Shown here piece by piece: positions 1 through 11,479 of a stretch of DNA of 64,000 bases (positions are counted from its first letter, which is position 1; each line of letters starts with the position of its first letter). The stretch is from positions 30,533,459 through 30,597,458 of the forward strand of contig CM066919.1 of assembly GCA_033964015.1 (NCBI GenBank), in the 5' to 3' direction. This DNA comes from Scolanthus callimorphus (lineage: Eukaryota; Cnidaria; Anthozoa; Actiniaria; Edwardsiidae). Made by a program: the position numbers and the translations under genes. The notes beneath the pieces were generated by a model. That model saw only the letters and a list, made by a program, of their open reading frames with translations, was not told where the DNA came from and ran no database searches.

Positions 1-3
1 ATA

Positions 4-132
4 CCAAACACTCTACAGTGTTTTCATCAAGATTTCCAAACACCTCGAAGTTTGTTTTTAAAGAACTCGGCTTTGCCCGACTTCTCGGTGTTTTGAAATC
101 CCGATGAAACAATCTGTCTCGTGTTTGATATA
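4..132. repeat. imperfect inverted-repeat (MITE-like) element
   Basis: The left arm begins CAAACACTCTACAGTGTTTT and the right arm ends with the imperfect reverse complement (ACAATCTGTCTCGTGTTTG). The centre also pairs (CTCGAAGT with ACTTCTCG). There is no coding content. The family was not identified. Confidence 0.6.
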
Positions 133-1591
133 GTACTTACAGAATAGTTTACGTGCAGCTTCCAAAGAAATATGGGTAAATTCCGGGTAACTTTGGATAC
201 ACGTACTTGTAATTCCAATTACAAACTCCAATGCTCATGGCAGGAGTTGGAAATCGAGGTTCTGTCTAGGTTTGATACACTGTGTTAATTTTAACTATGG
301 ACAAGAGTAGATATGTAAAAACATGTCCAAAGTCGTTTGGGCTAAAAAAAAACCTGCCATGAATTGTAAACGCGCAGCGAGGGAAAAGCGTAGCTAAGTG
401 CCCGTTGATTAAGAACAACCTCGAAACAGCTGTTCGCGACTGTCCAAGATCTTTTGAAATTGCATTTTTGCTTGCTGACCTTATTCTCTAAGATTTTGAA
501 TAACAAACTTGAGCTATTTTCCGTCGTTATCTTTGAATATGAAAAGTTATTTACCTTTTGGCAGACAAAGCAACGCACAATAACCCCCTTACTAATTTGA
601 AATGATTTAATAAAACCTTTCCACTATGTTGTTTCGGCCTAATAATATATTTCCACTGCTTGGCAAAAATTCATAAATCATCATATGTATTGGGAGACTT
701 TCCAGTAAATATTAAAGAATTAAAAATAAAATATCAGCGAACTATGTCATCACAAATTGATAAAATATTCAAAATTATATATATACACCTTTTAAGATAT
801 GCATCCAAGTTTACTATTAGTTCCCTACTTTATTAAGAAGAACCTGAACACAACAGAAATATCTTTGAATTTTAGTCATTAATGTTTTAGTAGATGTCAA
901 TTGCAGGGGTTTAATATTTTTGAAAAGGGAGTGTTTTTGGAAAATGTAAGTTATTTTGATATCTTTGCTGCCATATATTTTTCATTCTCACCTTAAATCG
1001 TCGAGTTATTGCTTAAATCCCGTCTTATTTCACTTTTACCTTCTTCATTACTTTTGGTTTGCGCAGGTGGATTTCTAAATCTCATATATTATCTCCAATT
1101 GATTACTACTTGACAATAATTAGACTAATAGTCTCTCCTCATTGGTCCTTGTGCCCTGTCTGAAAAAGACACCCTGTTCTCTGCCAGCAAGTGATCTGCG
1201 TCTTCTTGTGCGCGTTTCCGAAAAAACGTTATAGTTTTAATTGCTCACTCAGTTTGCGATTCTTTCACGCATGTTGTCTCTGATTGATTGCCTTACTTGG
1301 AGAATACGTAAGTTGAACGTTATTCAAGTATTTGTCTTTCTTTATCTCTTTTCTTGCTGAGGGAGAATATAAATGCTAGTGCTGCAAAAGAGAGTGTTGT
1401 TTTTGACAGAAGATTATTTGGACGCCGTCTAGCCGATTTTGTTTTGGAGATTCGTACTTCGCACATACACATGCCAAAATGTTCTATATTTTCCAGGCCA
1501 CTCGTAATGGAACCGGATATTTAGGTAGAAACCCACTGGCAAACTGTCAAGAATCCTGCAATCTGATTGGCTCCCTAATCACTATCTATTT
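133..1591. other. intergenic, no gene seen
   Basis: This is AT-rich sequence with only short fortuitous frames. I see no splice-flanked coding exon, RNA gene or element boundary in it. Confidence 0.5.
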
Positions 1592-1659
1592 AACAATTAG
1601 ACCTCGAGCTCGAAAGGGCTACGGGCCAATAGCCCTTGAGGGCGAGAGGTCTAATTGTT
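1592..1659. repeat. 68-bp hairpin repeat
   Basis: AACAATTAGACCTCG is followed by a pairing stem (AGGGCTA with TAGCCCT) and then GAGGTCTAATTGTT, giving a near-perfect hairpin. It sits in a wider stretch (about 1480-1870) that looks repeat-derived, with ACTAG-rich inverted motifs near 1790-1850. Confidence 0.6.
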
Positions 1660-2073
1660 TTAGAATCACCCAACTAGTTGGACAAAAAAAGTGAAAAATT
1701 GTGTTAAAAAATCACCAGAAACCTCGACAAAACGAGAAGCGGCCGCCATTGTTTTCATGTTCAAAATCGGCGCTTTCGCTACTAGAGATCTATTGATAAT
1801 AGTCCCCTAGTAGCGTAGCCAATCAGAATGCAGCATTGGCAATAGTCCACTAGTTTGTGATATTAATACGTGATAGATAGTGAGTAGCAAAATAGACACG
1901 ATCAACTTTTCTATCACCAAACGAATTAAGCATTCTAAAATAATGTTATTGAAAGCGAGTGTATTATACAAATCTTTAAAGTTTTATAAAACTTAAACTT
2001 AAAAGTGCATTTATTTATCAAATAATGATGTCCGTCTGCAACTTACTGATCGATATCCTAATTATATTTGTAT

Positions 2074-2483
2074 TACAGTAAAAACCCGCATAAAAGAACA
2101 AGTGGACTAAGAACACTCAGGCTGAAATTTTGTCAAAAAAGTACCTTATACATAAGAACACGTGCAGCCTGAAAAATGAAAATTGTTCTTGTATACAAAA
2201 ATGCCTGCCAGTTAGATTCGAGTACGGGAACCTACAGTGTAGAGTACCAAGTCGATCAATATATTGTGCAGGTATAGCAGGTACTCTATGGGGATTTCCA
2301 GGGTGCATCAAGCAATTATTTTTGGACTTGACTAATTGTTGCTACGAAATACTGTTACCTTCGGCCAATCACATTCAATCTGTATTTGAGTGCTGATTTT
2401 GCAGAAAACACCAAAAAATGTACAAGAACAAAATCAGCCTGAATCCCCAAAACACCTGTTCTTTTATTCGGGTTTTTACTGTA
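2074..2483. mobile_element. MITE-like element with TACAGTAAAAACCCG termini
   Basis: It starts TACAGTAAAAACCCG and ends CGGGTTTTTACTGTA. Subterminal sequences also pair (CAGGCTGA with TCAGCCTG; AGAACA with TGTTCT). About 410 bp with no transposase. A related terminus lies near 47918-47935 in the VEGF-like gene region. Confidence 0.75.
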
Positions 2484-3507
2484 TTTCCGGAAATATGCGA
2501 CAGAATGAGTGAGAATTAAACAATGAATTACATTTTGTTTGAAAGCTAAGGATTAATGATAATGCTTAGAAACGATTTGATAGGTGATATGAGCGTACTG
2601 AAGATATATATATTTCTGAAGGGCAAACATTTACAATCGTGGTCTCATAACAATACTAGTGCTTCCGTTTGGGAGGCATATGCCGCCATAGCATCATCAT
2701 AAGTATTAGTGTTTTCTTTAACAAATAATATACGCACCGTGGAATCTAAAAATGCATTTCTTGCTGCCAGTCTTCAATCCCAGAGTAATGGCTTGAAAAT
2801 TTAAGAACAAAATCAGCGCCTCTATCATCAGCCATGCAGAGGATTTCCGAGATGATATTCAAATACGAAATACCTTTTCCTACAATACATACATACATAC
2901 ATACAACTGTTCGTTTTACAAGACAAGAAATTACGTTATTTGTAATAAACAACTTTGTGAGCCTGCATGCGTCGTGTTACAGGTTTGGGGTACAGCAATG
3001 ACGAATGATAGCACCCCCCTCTAGGTAGCTAGCTTGGCACCTTTGCCTCTACTGAGAACATCTTCGTCAGCTGTTTCACCGAGCTTCCCACCTCCTCCCC
3101 AGACCTGACCGCATGCTGTATGTTTGCGGTATCTTTGCCCTCATGTTCGCTGGGGCACATCCTCTTTCTTGTAAGATGCATGATCTTAGCAAGTTCTCAG
3201 TTCTCACCGCTAACTTAACAGAGAAAAACCTCGATTCACTGGACATTATGTCCGACCAAATCACAAATTTAGTCGGACATTTGCCAATTTTGATTAGACA
3301 ATGTCCGATGACCGGTAGTAATTTCCAGCTCTGTGTCGTGTCTCGCCCCTACGCGAACAAGCTCACCCAAGTAATCGCACTGATTTCTGAATTCCATGTG
3401 ATGGTTTTGCAAATAATAAAGAGCCTTTGGCTTCGTAAGAGCGACGGCATAAAACCCCAAAAATAGGAGCAGCTGGTTTCACCCGTATGACACTATTCAA
3501 ACTATTC
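2484..3507. other. intergenic, no gene seen
   Basis: The stretch contains a short (CATA)n run near 2886-2905 and a small inverted pair around 3238-3310 (GACATTATGTCCGA with a later TGTCCGATGACC). The frame at 3113-3466 lacks splice context and family resemblance. Confidence 0.4.
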
Positions 3508-3789
3508 TCAGACCCCGTCCACACTACATCGTTTTCAAACGAAAATGGATACTTTTTGCTCCGTTTTCAACAAGATTTGCGTCCACACCTCTTTGCTTTC
3601 GTATTGTTTTCGACATTTTCGATGATCGTTTTCGGCGTTTTAGTGTGGACGATAGCCCTATCCGGAGCAAAAAGTATCCGTTTTCGTTTGAAAACGGTGT
3701 AGTGTGGACGGGGTCTCAGTGTAGCCCTATCCGGAGCAAAATGTATCCGTTTTCGTTTGAAAACGGTGTAGTGTGGACGGGGTCTCAGT
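3508..3789. mobile_element. palindromic MITE with its right arm duplicated in tandem
   Basis: The left arm CAGACCCCGTCCACACTACA pairs with a right arm ending TGTAGTGTGGACGGGGTCTC near 3717. The last 70 bp of the right arm (from TAGCCCTATCCGGAGC) are repeated almost exactly at 3721-3789. Long frames through it on both strands are by-products of the palindrome. Confidence 0.8.
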
Positions 3790-5937
3790 GAAGCCTTTAT
3801 CTTTAAGTCCACGACGGATAAGCCCGATTCCGTAACTCGGGGGAGAAAACTATTGAACATTGAGGTTAGACAATTTTCAAAAGCGATAAAAATAACGAAT
3901 TTCAAGAATATCCAGTGCGAAAGCATCCCCAACATTTCAGGGAAAAACACATGAATGTACAGAATTACCGCGGAAGGCAAAGTATTAGTCCTTTCTGATT
4001 GTTTTTTGCGTGAAAAAGAGCGGCTGTGCACAGGTTTATTGCTCTCCAGTGAAGCGCTCCGAGAGAGTAGTCTCATTCGCAAACTTGATGTCCATGGCAT
4101 TTTACATTATCTCGATTCTAACGTGTTTACCTTGCTCTCTAGACTTTTAAAATTAAGGAAGCCAAAGCTGCTTTTCCTCCCACGTGAATCACATGAAGTT
4201 ATTATTTACCTTCCTCGAAGTTCTTATTTACCTTCCTCGGACAGAGACAAAGCTTCGACATATCGAAATCATATAGCGCACTTCGTTTGATGTACTTGAG
4301 TGAGATTGTCGTCGTTAGGATTGACACGTGACGAGCTTGTTTCCATGGTAACCCATGAAAAGTTTCAAAACAGCAACAACAACAACTAGTCCTATTTACG
4401 GTTCATATTTACGGTTAATAAATTATTAATTATTATCTTATTGCAAAATGAATAGAAATATGATAGAACCTGATCCATGTAGAACTGTTCCTATGTATAG
4501 GTAAAGCTTTATTCTCCGTGGTGGTAGAAGGACATTTCCTAAATTATTCTATGCTTTGTCATTGAAAATTAAGCTACTCCTAGTATCGGGAAATGTTGTG
4601 GTTACCATTGGCATTCTTTGGTTCTGTGAAAGTTGGTGCTTGGCGTTTTTTTTTCTTCTTTGACTTCAAAAATCAATCATTTACGATTAAACTCAAGACA
4701 GAAATTTGAGATTTGCTTACGGAGACATGCGAAAAATATAAGTAATCATTGTCAAGATTGTTCTGCATTTTCAAGTTCATAATGAAATAATGAGCGCAAA
4801 ATAAGAAGGGAAACTGGTCGAAGTTCCTCAATGGCATCTAATAATTAATGAAAAAGCTTTTTACATTCGCAGATATATAAGACGTAAGTGTAAGATTTTA
4901 TAACATGAAACAAGCTAGAGAGACAGCAATATATATTAAGGTAATATGCGTGTCATATCTCTTAACATAACTTTAATAGATAAAGCTCATGAATATCTCG
5001 TTCTCACCTTCACTTGACGATCTATTGAAAAAATTTTCTTATCTCCTAGAACCTGTCTTGCTTTTTCATTTATTCTCCTTTTTTCACTTCTCTTGAATTG
5101 ATTTGTAGCGTCTTGGAAGCACTAGAGCTCAGGATAATAGTGAATCTAGTGTTGATTGAAGATTTCCAAATCTCATATAAAACCTTAAGGTGAAACCTGA
5201 TTACTTATTTCTTGTTAACTATAATTACACGCCGTCTGATTGGTTACTGCCCTCTTGACTTCTTTCTGACAGTGGGGCTTCCTCATATGATTAAGTATCT
5301 GCAATCTGTATGCATTTTTTCGAGATGAGAAAGCATACGTTTGTTTTACCAGTATAATTGTGGCTCGACTTCGAAATTTAGATTCTTTGTTTGATTGTCA
5401 AGCCTAGTGACTTGACAAATGAAATATTCGTTATTAGTTTTTGGTTTAGTAGAATATATACCGCATCGTGCCGAGCAAAACAAAAGGCTGAATAAAAGAG
5501 TTAATCTTGTTGCAGAATGTTATTTGGAGTGGGCCAAGTCTGTTCTTATTTGCATGAAAAAAGACATTAAAAAACGGTCGATTTTAGCGCCTTGATGAGC
5601 GTAACTCCACTGAGAAACCTGAAAGCAACAACGTTCATCTTTTCCTTTCTTAGATGTAGAAGAATCGTACCCAAGACCATCTAAACGGTATGTCTTGTAA
5701 GCATTAAAGTTTCTTCTCCCTAGAGTTGACGAAAGCGAACTGTGGAGCGACTGCTATTAAAGGTAATAATTTAATGATAACGGCTTTGCTGGTGTATAAG
5801 TGAGTCCAAAGGGAAGGACTGTTATCTTCTGGACTGGAAGGACTGTAAACTGTGAAGTGTAGGAACATGCAATATTTAGATCATGCAGTACGTTAATCAG
5901 TGTTTTACTATAGCTCCTGCTGGTTTATCAAATCTCC
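3790..5937. other. intergenic, no gene seen
   Basis: AT-rich sequence. The 111-codon + strand frame at 3955-4290 has no recognisable domain, no flanking splice signals and a low-complexity end, so I do not call it. Confidence 0.4.
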
Positions 5938-6611
5938 TTAAGGTTATTCCCCTGTTTTGCACGGCGCACGCTGTTCTGCGCATGGACGCGCGATCAATTC
6001 GTTCGAAAATGACGCAATCGAGCGCGCGCGCGCAAGCTAAATATCCCCATTTGAGCGAGAAACACCAAGAAAAAGTCGCGTTTTGGGATATTGCGCGAAA
6101 ACAAGATTGGGCACCCCCATTTTTTATTTTGCCATTTTGATAAGACTATCATTCCCCTGTTATAAAAAAAATTTAAAGAAATTTCCACGACAAGTTTTTG
6201 AGCTGTCGTCATAAAAAGCTCCAAAAAGAGTCACCAAAGACTCACAAATTATCACGAGCGCTGCGCACGTTTTTGCACATTTTCAAGAGTAGCGTCAACA
6301 CACATAGAAAATTAAACATTCTAATGTTCGTCCTAGGTAGTGAAGCATCCAACAATTCTGTGAAAACTTGCAAGCAAACTGGATTGCTTCATTAGTGAGC
6401 GTTTTATCACAATTTTCTTGTTTCGCGTATTCCTTCACAAAATAGCCCTCAGGCACTAAAATGGGGTATGTTTGCGCCATCACAGTTGCTAAACAAGCAT
6501 GGGCACCCCCTCTTTTTATTTCATATTTTCATTCCTTATATGCTAAATAGTAAATAGACAAATTAAGAAAAAAATTCTACGACAAGTTTTATTTCAGGGG
6601 AATTACCTTAA
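5938..6611. mobile_element. TTAA-flanked inverted-repeat element
   Basis: TTAA is followed by GGTTATTCCCCTG on the left. CAGGGGAATTACC is followed by TTAA on the right. About 666 bp lies between the two TTAA sites, with no transposase. The motif GGGCACCCCC occurs twice inside. TTAA target duplication is a hallmark of the piggyBac superfamily, but these termini are not the usual piggyBac ones, so the assignment is tentative. Confidence 0.55.
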
Positions 6612-7549
6612 TATTTCTTTTGAAATCACAAAAAAAGAAAAACACGCCTATAACCAATGGACTAAATATTGTCATTTCCTCAAAATGTGATGTAGTATTT
6701 ACTAAACAACATGTCAAGCGTAATTCGACATTGTAAGGCATCACTGTACGTAAACTACAGCAGATTTCATATCACTGTTAAAAAGTTGCGGCACGTTCTG
6801 TGTCTTGTCTGTGGTATTACGCCGAGCATTTTGATTGGTTGATCAGCCATTTCGCGTGTTGTGATTGGCTGAATGTCAACGAGAATGAGAGATTCGTGCC
6901 GTGGTGTGACCTTACCGTGTATACATTGCCTTTCCACAGTCATATCATACGTAATCTACTCTAACCAATACTTACTCCCATTTAGTTTTTCCTTGACGGC
7001 ACGGCACATGTAGGTCACGGTAACCATTTGCGCGCGCTTGTTTTCATGGAAACAATCGGTCAAATTTTTGAGTTGGAAAAAAATAAAATGCATACCTTTC
7101 ATCAACTCTTCAAAGTTCTTATCATTTATCATAGACAAAATCTGCTAACGGTGCCGGCTTCCATATAGTATTGTTGCCTCCCAATTCAGATCATGTGTTG
7201 ATTCCTTTGGGTGGATACTATGAAGGAAATAACTTTCTTCGCATCCAGTTCCATAGCCTTGGAGTAATCATTTAAAAATTCCCTGTTATAATTTGAAACA
7301 ACTTTCAGCTGGCCCTGGCATGACTCTATGGCTCGGTTGTGGACGTGATGTAATAAAATATTCACGGCCCATTTCAGGGATTACGTTGCGCGTTTCATAC
7401 CATTTCATATGCACTAATGGACTTGTATATAAAACCTTAATATCTGTGAATTTGTCGTGTTAATGACCCGGGGACAGTTCATTTATTACGTCTTTCGTTC
7501 AGCGAGTGAGAGTTTCCGTAGACAGCGGTGTGTACTCTGCTACGAGCGT
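6612..7549. other. intergenic sequence upstream of the duplication
   Basis: No coding or RNA feature was recognised. The duplicated unit begins close to the right edge, where similarity to about 22911 starts. Confidence 0.4.
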
Positions 7550-7696
7550 ATTTTCTACATCATCTAGTTACTTTTGTGTTAACCTTTTCTGACCCCATAC
7601 TGAGTTTATTGCACACGTTATAAACTCATAAAACTTTACAAGTTTTTTAACAACAGCAACAGATGTTGTGCTCTCACAGTCTTAGTCTTGCTACTC

Positions 7697-7855
7697 ATCT
7701 GTCGCCCAGGAAGACAGCGCATGCGCTGGAGGGACGTGGTGTCTAGAGACCTGCTGGACACCGGTCTCTCCTTTCACGAGGCGACGGTAGCTGCACAAGA
7801 CAAGAAGCAATGGCGATAATTTGTGTCAGCGCTATGTGGGCCCGGCCCACTGCAG
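7697..7855 (+). mobile_element. 3' fragment of an RTE/CR1-type LINE (ORF2 C-terminus)
   Basis: The + strand reads RMRWRDVVSRDLLDTGLS, then HEATVAAQDKKQWR, one stop, then FVSALCGPGPL. This pattern (R-x-R-W-R-D, A-x-D-K-x-x-W-R) is the C-terminal end common to RTE-like non-LTR reverse transcriptases. It is present in unit A and absent from the matching place in unit B (about 23060). It is truncated at the 5' side and has one nonsense codon. Confidence 0.6.
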
Positions 7856-7985
7856 TATAGTAAAGAGTAGCATGTATTGCGAATTATCAAGACTGTAAAG
7901 CTGATTACTAAACACTACGTATTTTATAAGTGTAGCAGGTACATTATGCGCAGGGAAAACCTTGTGTTTCAGCTTTGAAGTATTT

Positions 7986-8075
7986 GCAGAAGAAGAAGGT
8001 CGGTACTGGCTGACCGAAAAATCGTGTAAATGAAAATTATAAGCTGTTAATCAACCATTCAAGTTTTTATTATTT
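7986..8075 (+). repeat. dispersed repeat with hammerhead-like core (copy 1)
   Basis: AGAAGGTCGGTACTGGCTGACCGAAA is followed by ATCGTGTAAATGAAAATTAT. Stem GGTC/GACC and the GAAA are kept, but the leading CTGA is mutated here. Close relatives lie at 27978 and 57852, at non-equivalent places, so it is a mobile repeat. Confidence 0.5.
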
Positions 8076-8124
8076 CTTGTGTTTCACGCTAGAGGTGTGT
8101 TTCATTTGCATATATCGGTTGAGC

Positions 8125-8133
8125 TATAAAAAA
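8125..8133 (+). promoter_or_regulatory. candidate TATA box of channel gene A
   Basis: TATAAAAAA lies within GAGCTATAAAAAAGCAAGGC. The segment is conserved in unit B as GGCTATAGAAAAGCAAGGC at 23241. Its position upstream of the shared 5'UTR exon suggests a core promoter; no experimental start is known. Confidence 0.4.
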
Positions 8134-8139
8134 GCAAGG

Positions 8140-9755
8140 CTCAGTTTCCATTCATATCTTTGATTAGATATCAAACACGTATCTTTCCACTATCATGTCG
8201 TCCTCGGAAACCAAGCGGTCGAACGTTTCCTATTTTTTTCATTAAATTCAGCGCTGCCCAAATAAAGTCATTAAAACCCTAATATCTGTCTGATATCGTG
8301 CAATATCTGTCATCTGAGCGAAAAGTTATGTGTCGAGCTTGTAAAATAAACGTAAAAGCAATTATTTTCTTGGAGGTCTCCTTTCTTGGAAATTATAATT
8401 TACCACATGGTCCTTCGAGCCGGAAAAGTATCAGACGTCATTCTACCCAGGTTAATGGTTGACTATCTATTACGACCAACAATCGCTATCATGTGACTTT
8501 CGGAGGGATTACATTTGAACTTTAACTCTGATTTAAACTGGCTGAAATAAAGCTCCGAGCCTTTTTCCAAATAAGGGTATCGTTTACAACAATGGGTAAA
8601 GGTCCGATTCACACCTTTTCGTGCACACCGTGTTTACCTCGGCGAAAGCACAGCTTAGTTGATTTATTCGCAATTTTGTGTCGGTGTCACTGTTGAGGCA
8701 CTTTACGCAATGTAAATGATAAAAGAGAAGCAGATAAATTAAAATATGCGCTTCCTTAGGGGCTGTTAATTATTGACGCTGAGCTTTACAATACATGGAA
8801 AACTAATCTTTTTCAAGTGCCCATAATATAATTTTAGCTTTAATCGATGAGGTTGTTCGCACTTTTTTGTCATTTATTTTGGCATAAGCCGGTGTAGCTT
8901 GATTTTGACACTAAAGACGTACATGGAAATCGAGTTGCTGGTTTATTCGCTACAAACAAACCGCCTATTGTGGAGAGAAACTTATGCAAGAACGAGACTT
9001 CTTATTAACAGGTGAAACATCTTTACTCATTTTACCAATGATTTGTTTTACTGGAATACCATGTTAAAATGGTTTTGGAGGCGTCACACGTTTTGCTCAT
9101 CTATTATTGCTGGTTCACAATGAAGTTATTCTATAAGGTGTTCGTATCTATAAGACTGTTTGTGTTCCAAGAAGCATTGGTATCTAGGAGAGATCGTACA
9201 CGTTGACAAGGAAAGTCGCAAGAACTCTTTAAAAGCGTCCACGCTGTTATCATTTCCCTATGACCAAAATGCGCAAAACACGCAAAAAGTTACAGGAGCC
9301 AGGACAGTATTGCCACGTCATCATTCGCTCTTTCCTTGATGTTTCGATTCTGAAATCTTCGCGGCTATCTTCGCGGGGAATCCGATACGCTCACAGACAT
9401 CACTTTTGTCCTCCGGAAAAGAATTCCCTTTTCAAACTTCATACGAAAGATTTAGGTACACCATTTACACGCCATTTATCTCATGATTTCACCGGGATTT
9501 TGAATGATCAAGCTTTTGAAACGTTCAGAAAGATTTTTCAGTTTTAGCTTAAATAGTTTTAGCTTTCGATATAGTATACCTTTTAATAAACGCCTGATCA
9601 ACTCTTTCAAGTCGTGCTTCATTCAAGCACTTCAAGTAATAATAATAATAATAATAACTTTAATAATTACTCCTATAGAGGCTTTTCAGTAACTATTTAC
9701 AAAAACTACGAACTACTATATGAATATAATAAAATAGGGTTTAAAAATTACTAAA
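8140..9755. other. upstream region of channel gene A
   Basis: No coding exon was seen. Blocks at about 8140-8420 and 8760-9070 match unit B (23250-23660 and 23920-24240). (AAT)n near 9640 resembles a LINE or SINE tail. 9120-9755 has no counterpart in unit B. Confidence 0.45.
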
Positions 9756-9998
9756 ACTAATATTCTGCGAACTTTACATTTCCGAACGCCAAGCTAGGTT
9801 TTCGCTTCCGTCTATCAAACCATAGTTATCAAACCTTTTAAGACAGGACCATGTTTTTTTTGTACTTTTAACGTTTTATGGTGGGAAATTTGGTTTTGAA
9901 GCCTTAAAGCTAGTCCTTATAAGTTCAAAAAAACATCTCAAAGTTTGATTGACGGAAGCCAAACTGCGGTTTGTTAGTTGGCGTAGATTTCGCAGAAT
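9756..9998. mobile_element. MITE, same family as 26096-26366
   Basis: The left end reads AATATTCTGCGAAC followed by CGCTTCCGTCTATCAAAC. The right end carries TTTGATTGACGGAAGCC and TTTCGCAGAATTAT, the inverted counterparts. About 243 bp, non-coding, present only in unit A. Confidence 0.65.
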
Positions 9999-10000
9999 TA

Positions 10001-11396
10001 TGAAAATTGCTGCAATGAATTGTGCCATTGATAAAACATAGAGTTGATTTCTTCAAATGACTGTAGTGAAACCAATCGCAAAGTGATTACACCACTTCTG
10101 AATAAAACCTATAGGAGTGATTACAACTCCACTGATTTTTGGTAAGTGTATGCCGCCGAGGTCTCCACAATCGGGGCTCTACCCCGTATAAGAACCTGTG
10201 TATTGTTCACGAGTTGCGTCACAAAGCCTCTTTTGTGTAGTAGAACGAATCATGATGAAATAAGAACTGAACACAATGGTGTCCTCAAGGAATGGTTCTT
10301 ACACGGAGGTGTACCCACAATCGGACCCCATCAGAGACCAAACATCCTCGTTTTTTATACCCTGCCACAGACCTACAGTTAAATACCAGGGTAGTCCAGT
10401 TGGTCTCGATCAAAGCGGAATTTTGTTAATCATGTAAAGATTTCAAAATTGACTGTCTTTATCACTAAATGAGGCACAACTTTGATCTTGTTTGAAGGGT
10501 AGCCATACTGAAATACATACGCTATCCGAGACCAAACAATCGAGAAACGATTTTGTCAAGCTAAATTGCCATCCAGTTCACTTGAAACAAGAAAAACAAT
10601 CGTCTTGGGTTGCTTAGACAGTTAAGTGCAAATTTGAAGCATTTTCGTTGGTTATTTACCAGCTGAACATTTCTAACGAGGAAAGAGCGAAAGCTATTAA
10701 AAATCTTTTACAATTTCCATTTCCTTTTGTACACGAAGTTGCAGTATAGTGTTAGGATTCTGGGTTGTTTGAGTAGATCGGCATTGAGATCACTTTATAC
10801 CTTTTTGTTTTTATATATTCCTGCTCACGCTGCTCATTCACTTTCACAGACACTTTAAGGCTAGTTTATAAGCGAGTCTAGCTGTGATAAAAAGATAGCT
10901 CTAAAGGTTACTAGCCAACTGTCTTGTACGTCAAGACATTAATCTATTTTAGAATTTATTTATCATGATGATGACACCGATGACACATTTTTCTGTTTTA
11001 ATAAACCGATGCTCGAACTTATTGTTTATAATTCTCTTTTATTTACTGATGATTTGATCACCTTCAGTTCATTATGACTGGTTCAGATAAGAAATCCAAG
11101 TTATGCGAGTCGCTATACGACGATGCATATTTGAGCTCTTAACTGGTTTCTAAGAAGACATTCGAAAAACAATCAGGTAAAACGTAACCGCCGGATTCGT
11201 ATATTGTTTTAAAACTGTTTTATGAAGATTTAATGCCATCTAACTAGTAACACCCGCTTTTTTTGAGTCTCGAATTATCATCAATTCCCAAGAGATGGAA
11301 AAATTGTAGTTCTTTATTAAAAAAAATTATTTTGTAATCTTTTCGACCAATTTGGTGAAGGAAAAGGTGATATGATTGAATTGTGTTTTGTTTCAG
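10001..11396. other. upstream region, part conserved in unit B
   Basis: No supported exon. 10700-11396 aligns with 24370-24950, including GACACCGATGACACA and ATAAACCGATGCTCGAAC. 10076-10400 contains two related motifs (CACAATCGGGGCT and CACAATCGGACCC) of unknown nature. Confidence 0.4.
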
Positions 11397-11447
11397 GCCA
11401 AGTCTAACCGATCAAGACATGGATATACTTTTTCGACAACGAAATAG
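11397..11447 (+). other. 5'UTR exon of DEG/ENaC gene A
   Basis: Acceptor TTTGTTTCAG and donor GTGAGATCC bracket 51 bp that are conserved with 24951-25005 in unit B, including both splice sites. Joining it to the next acceptor (13964 region, CTATCAG|GTGATTTC) places a TGA in frame before the METT start, so it is read as non-coding leader. Confidence 0.5.
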
Positions 11448-11479
11448 GTGAGATCCAGTTGTTGTTTCACAAACTAATA

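Noticed and set aside
3567..4100. 177-codon frame on the - strand
   Set aside because: Its C-terminal half repeats RPRPHYTVFKRKRI twice because it runs through the duplicated MITE arm; no domain.
3955..4290. 111-codon frame on the + strand
   Set aside because: No family resemblance, splice context or codon bias that I can see.
10146..10382. 78-codon frame with two similar halves
   Set aside because: The CACAATCGG motifs look repeat-like; no coding support.
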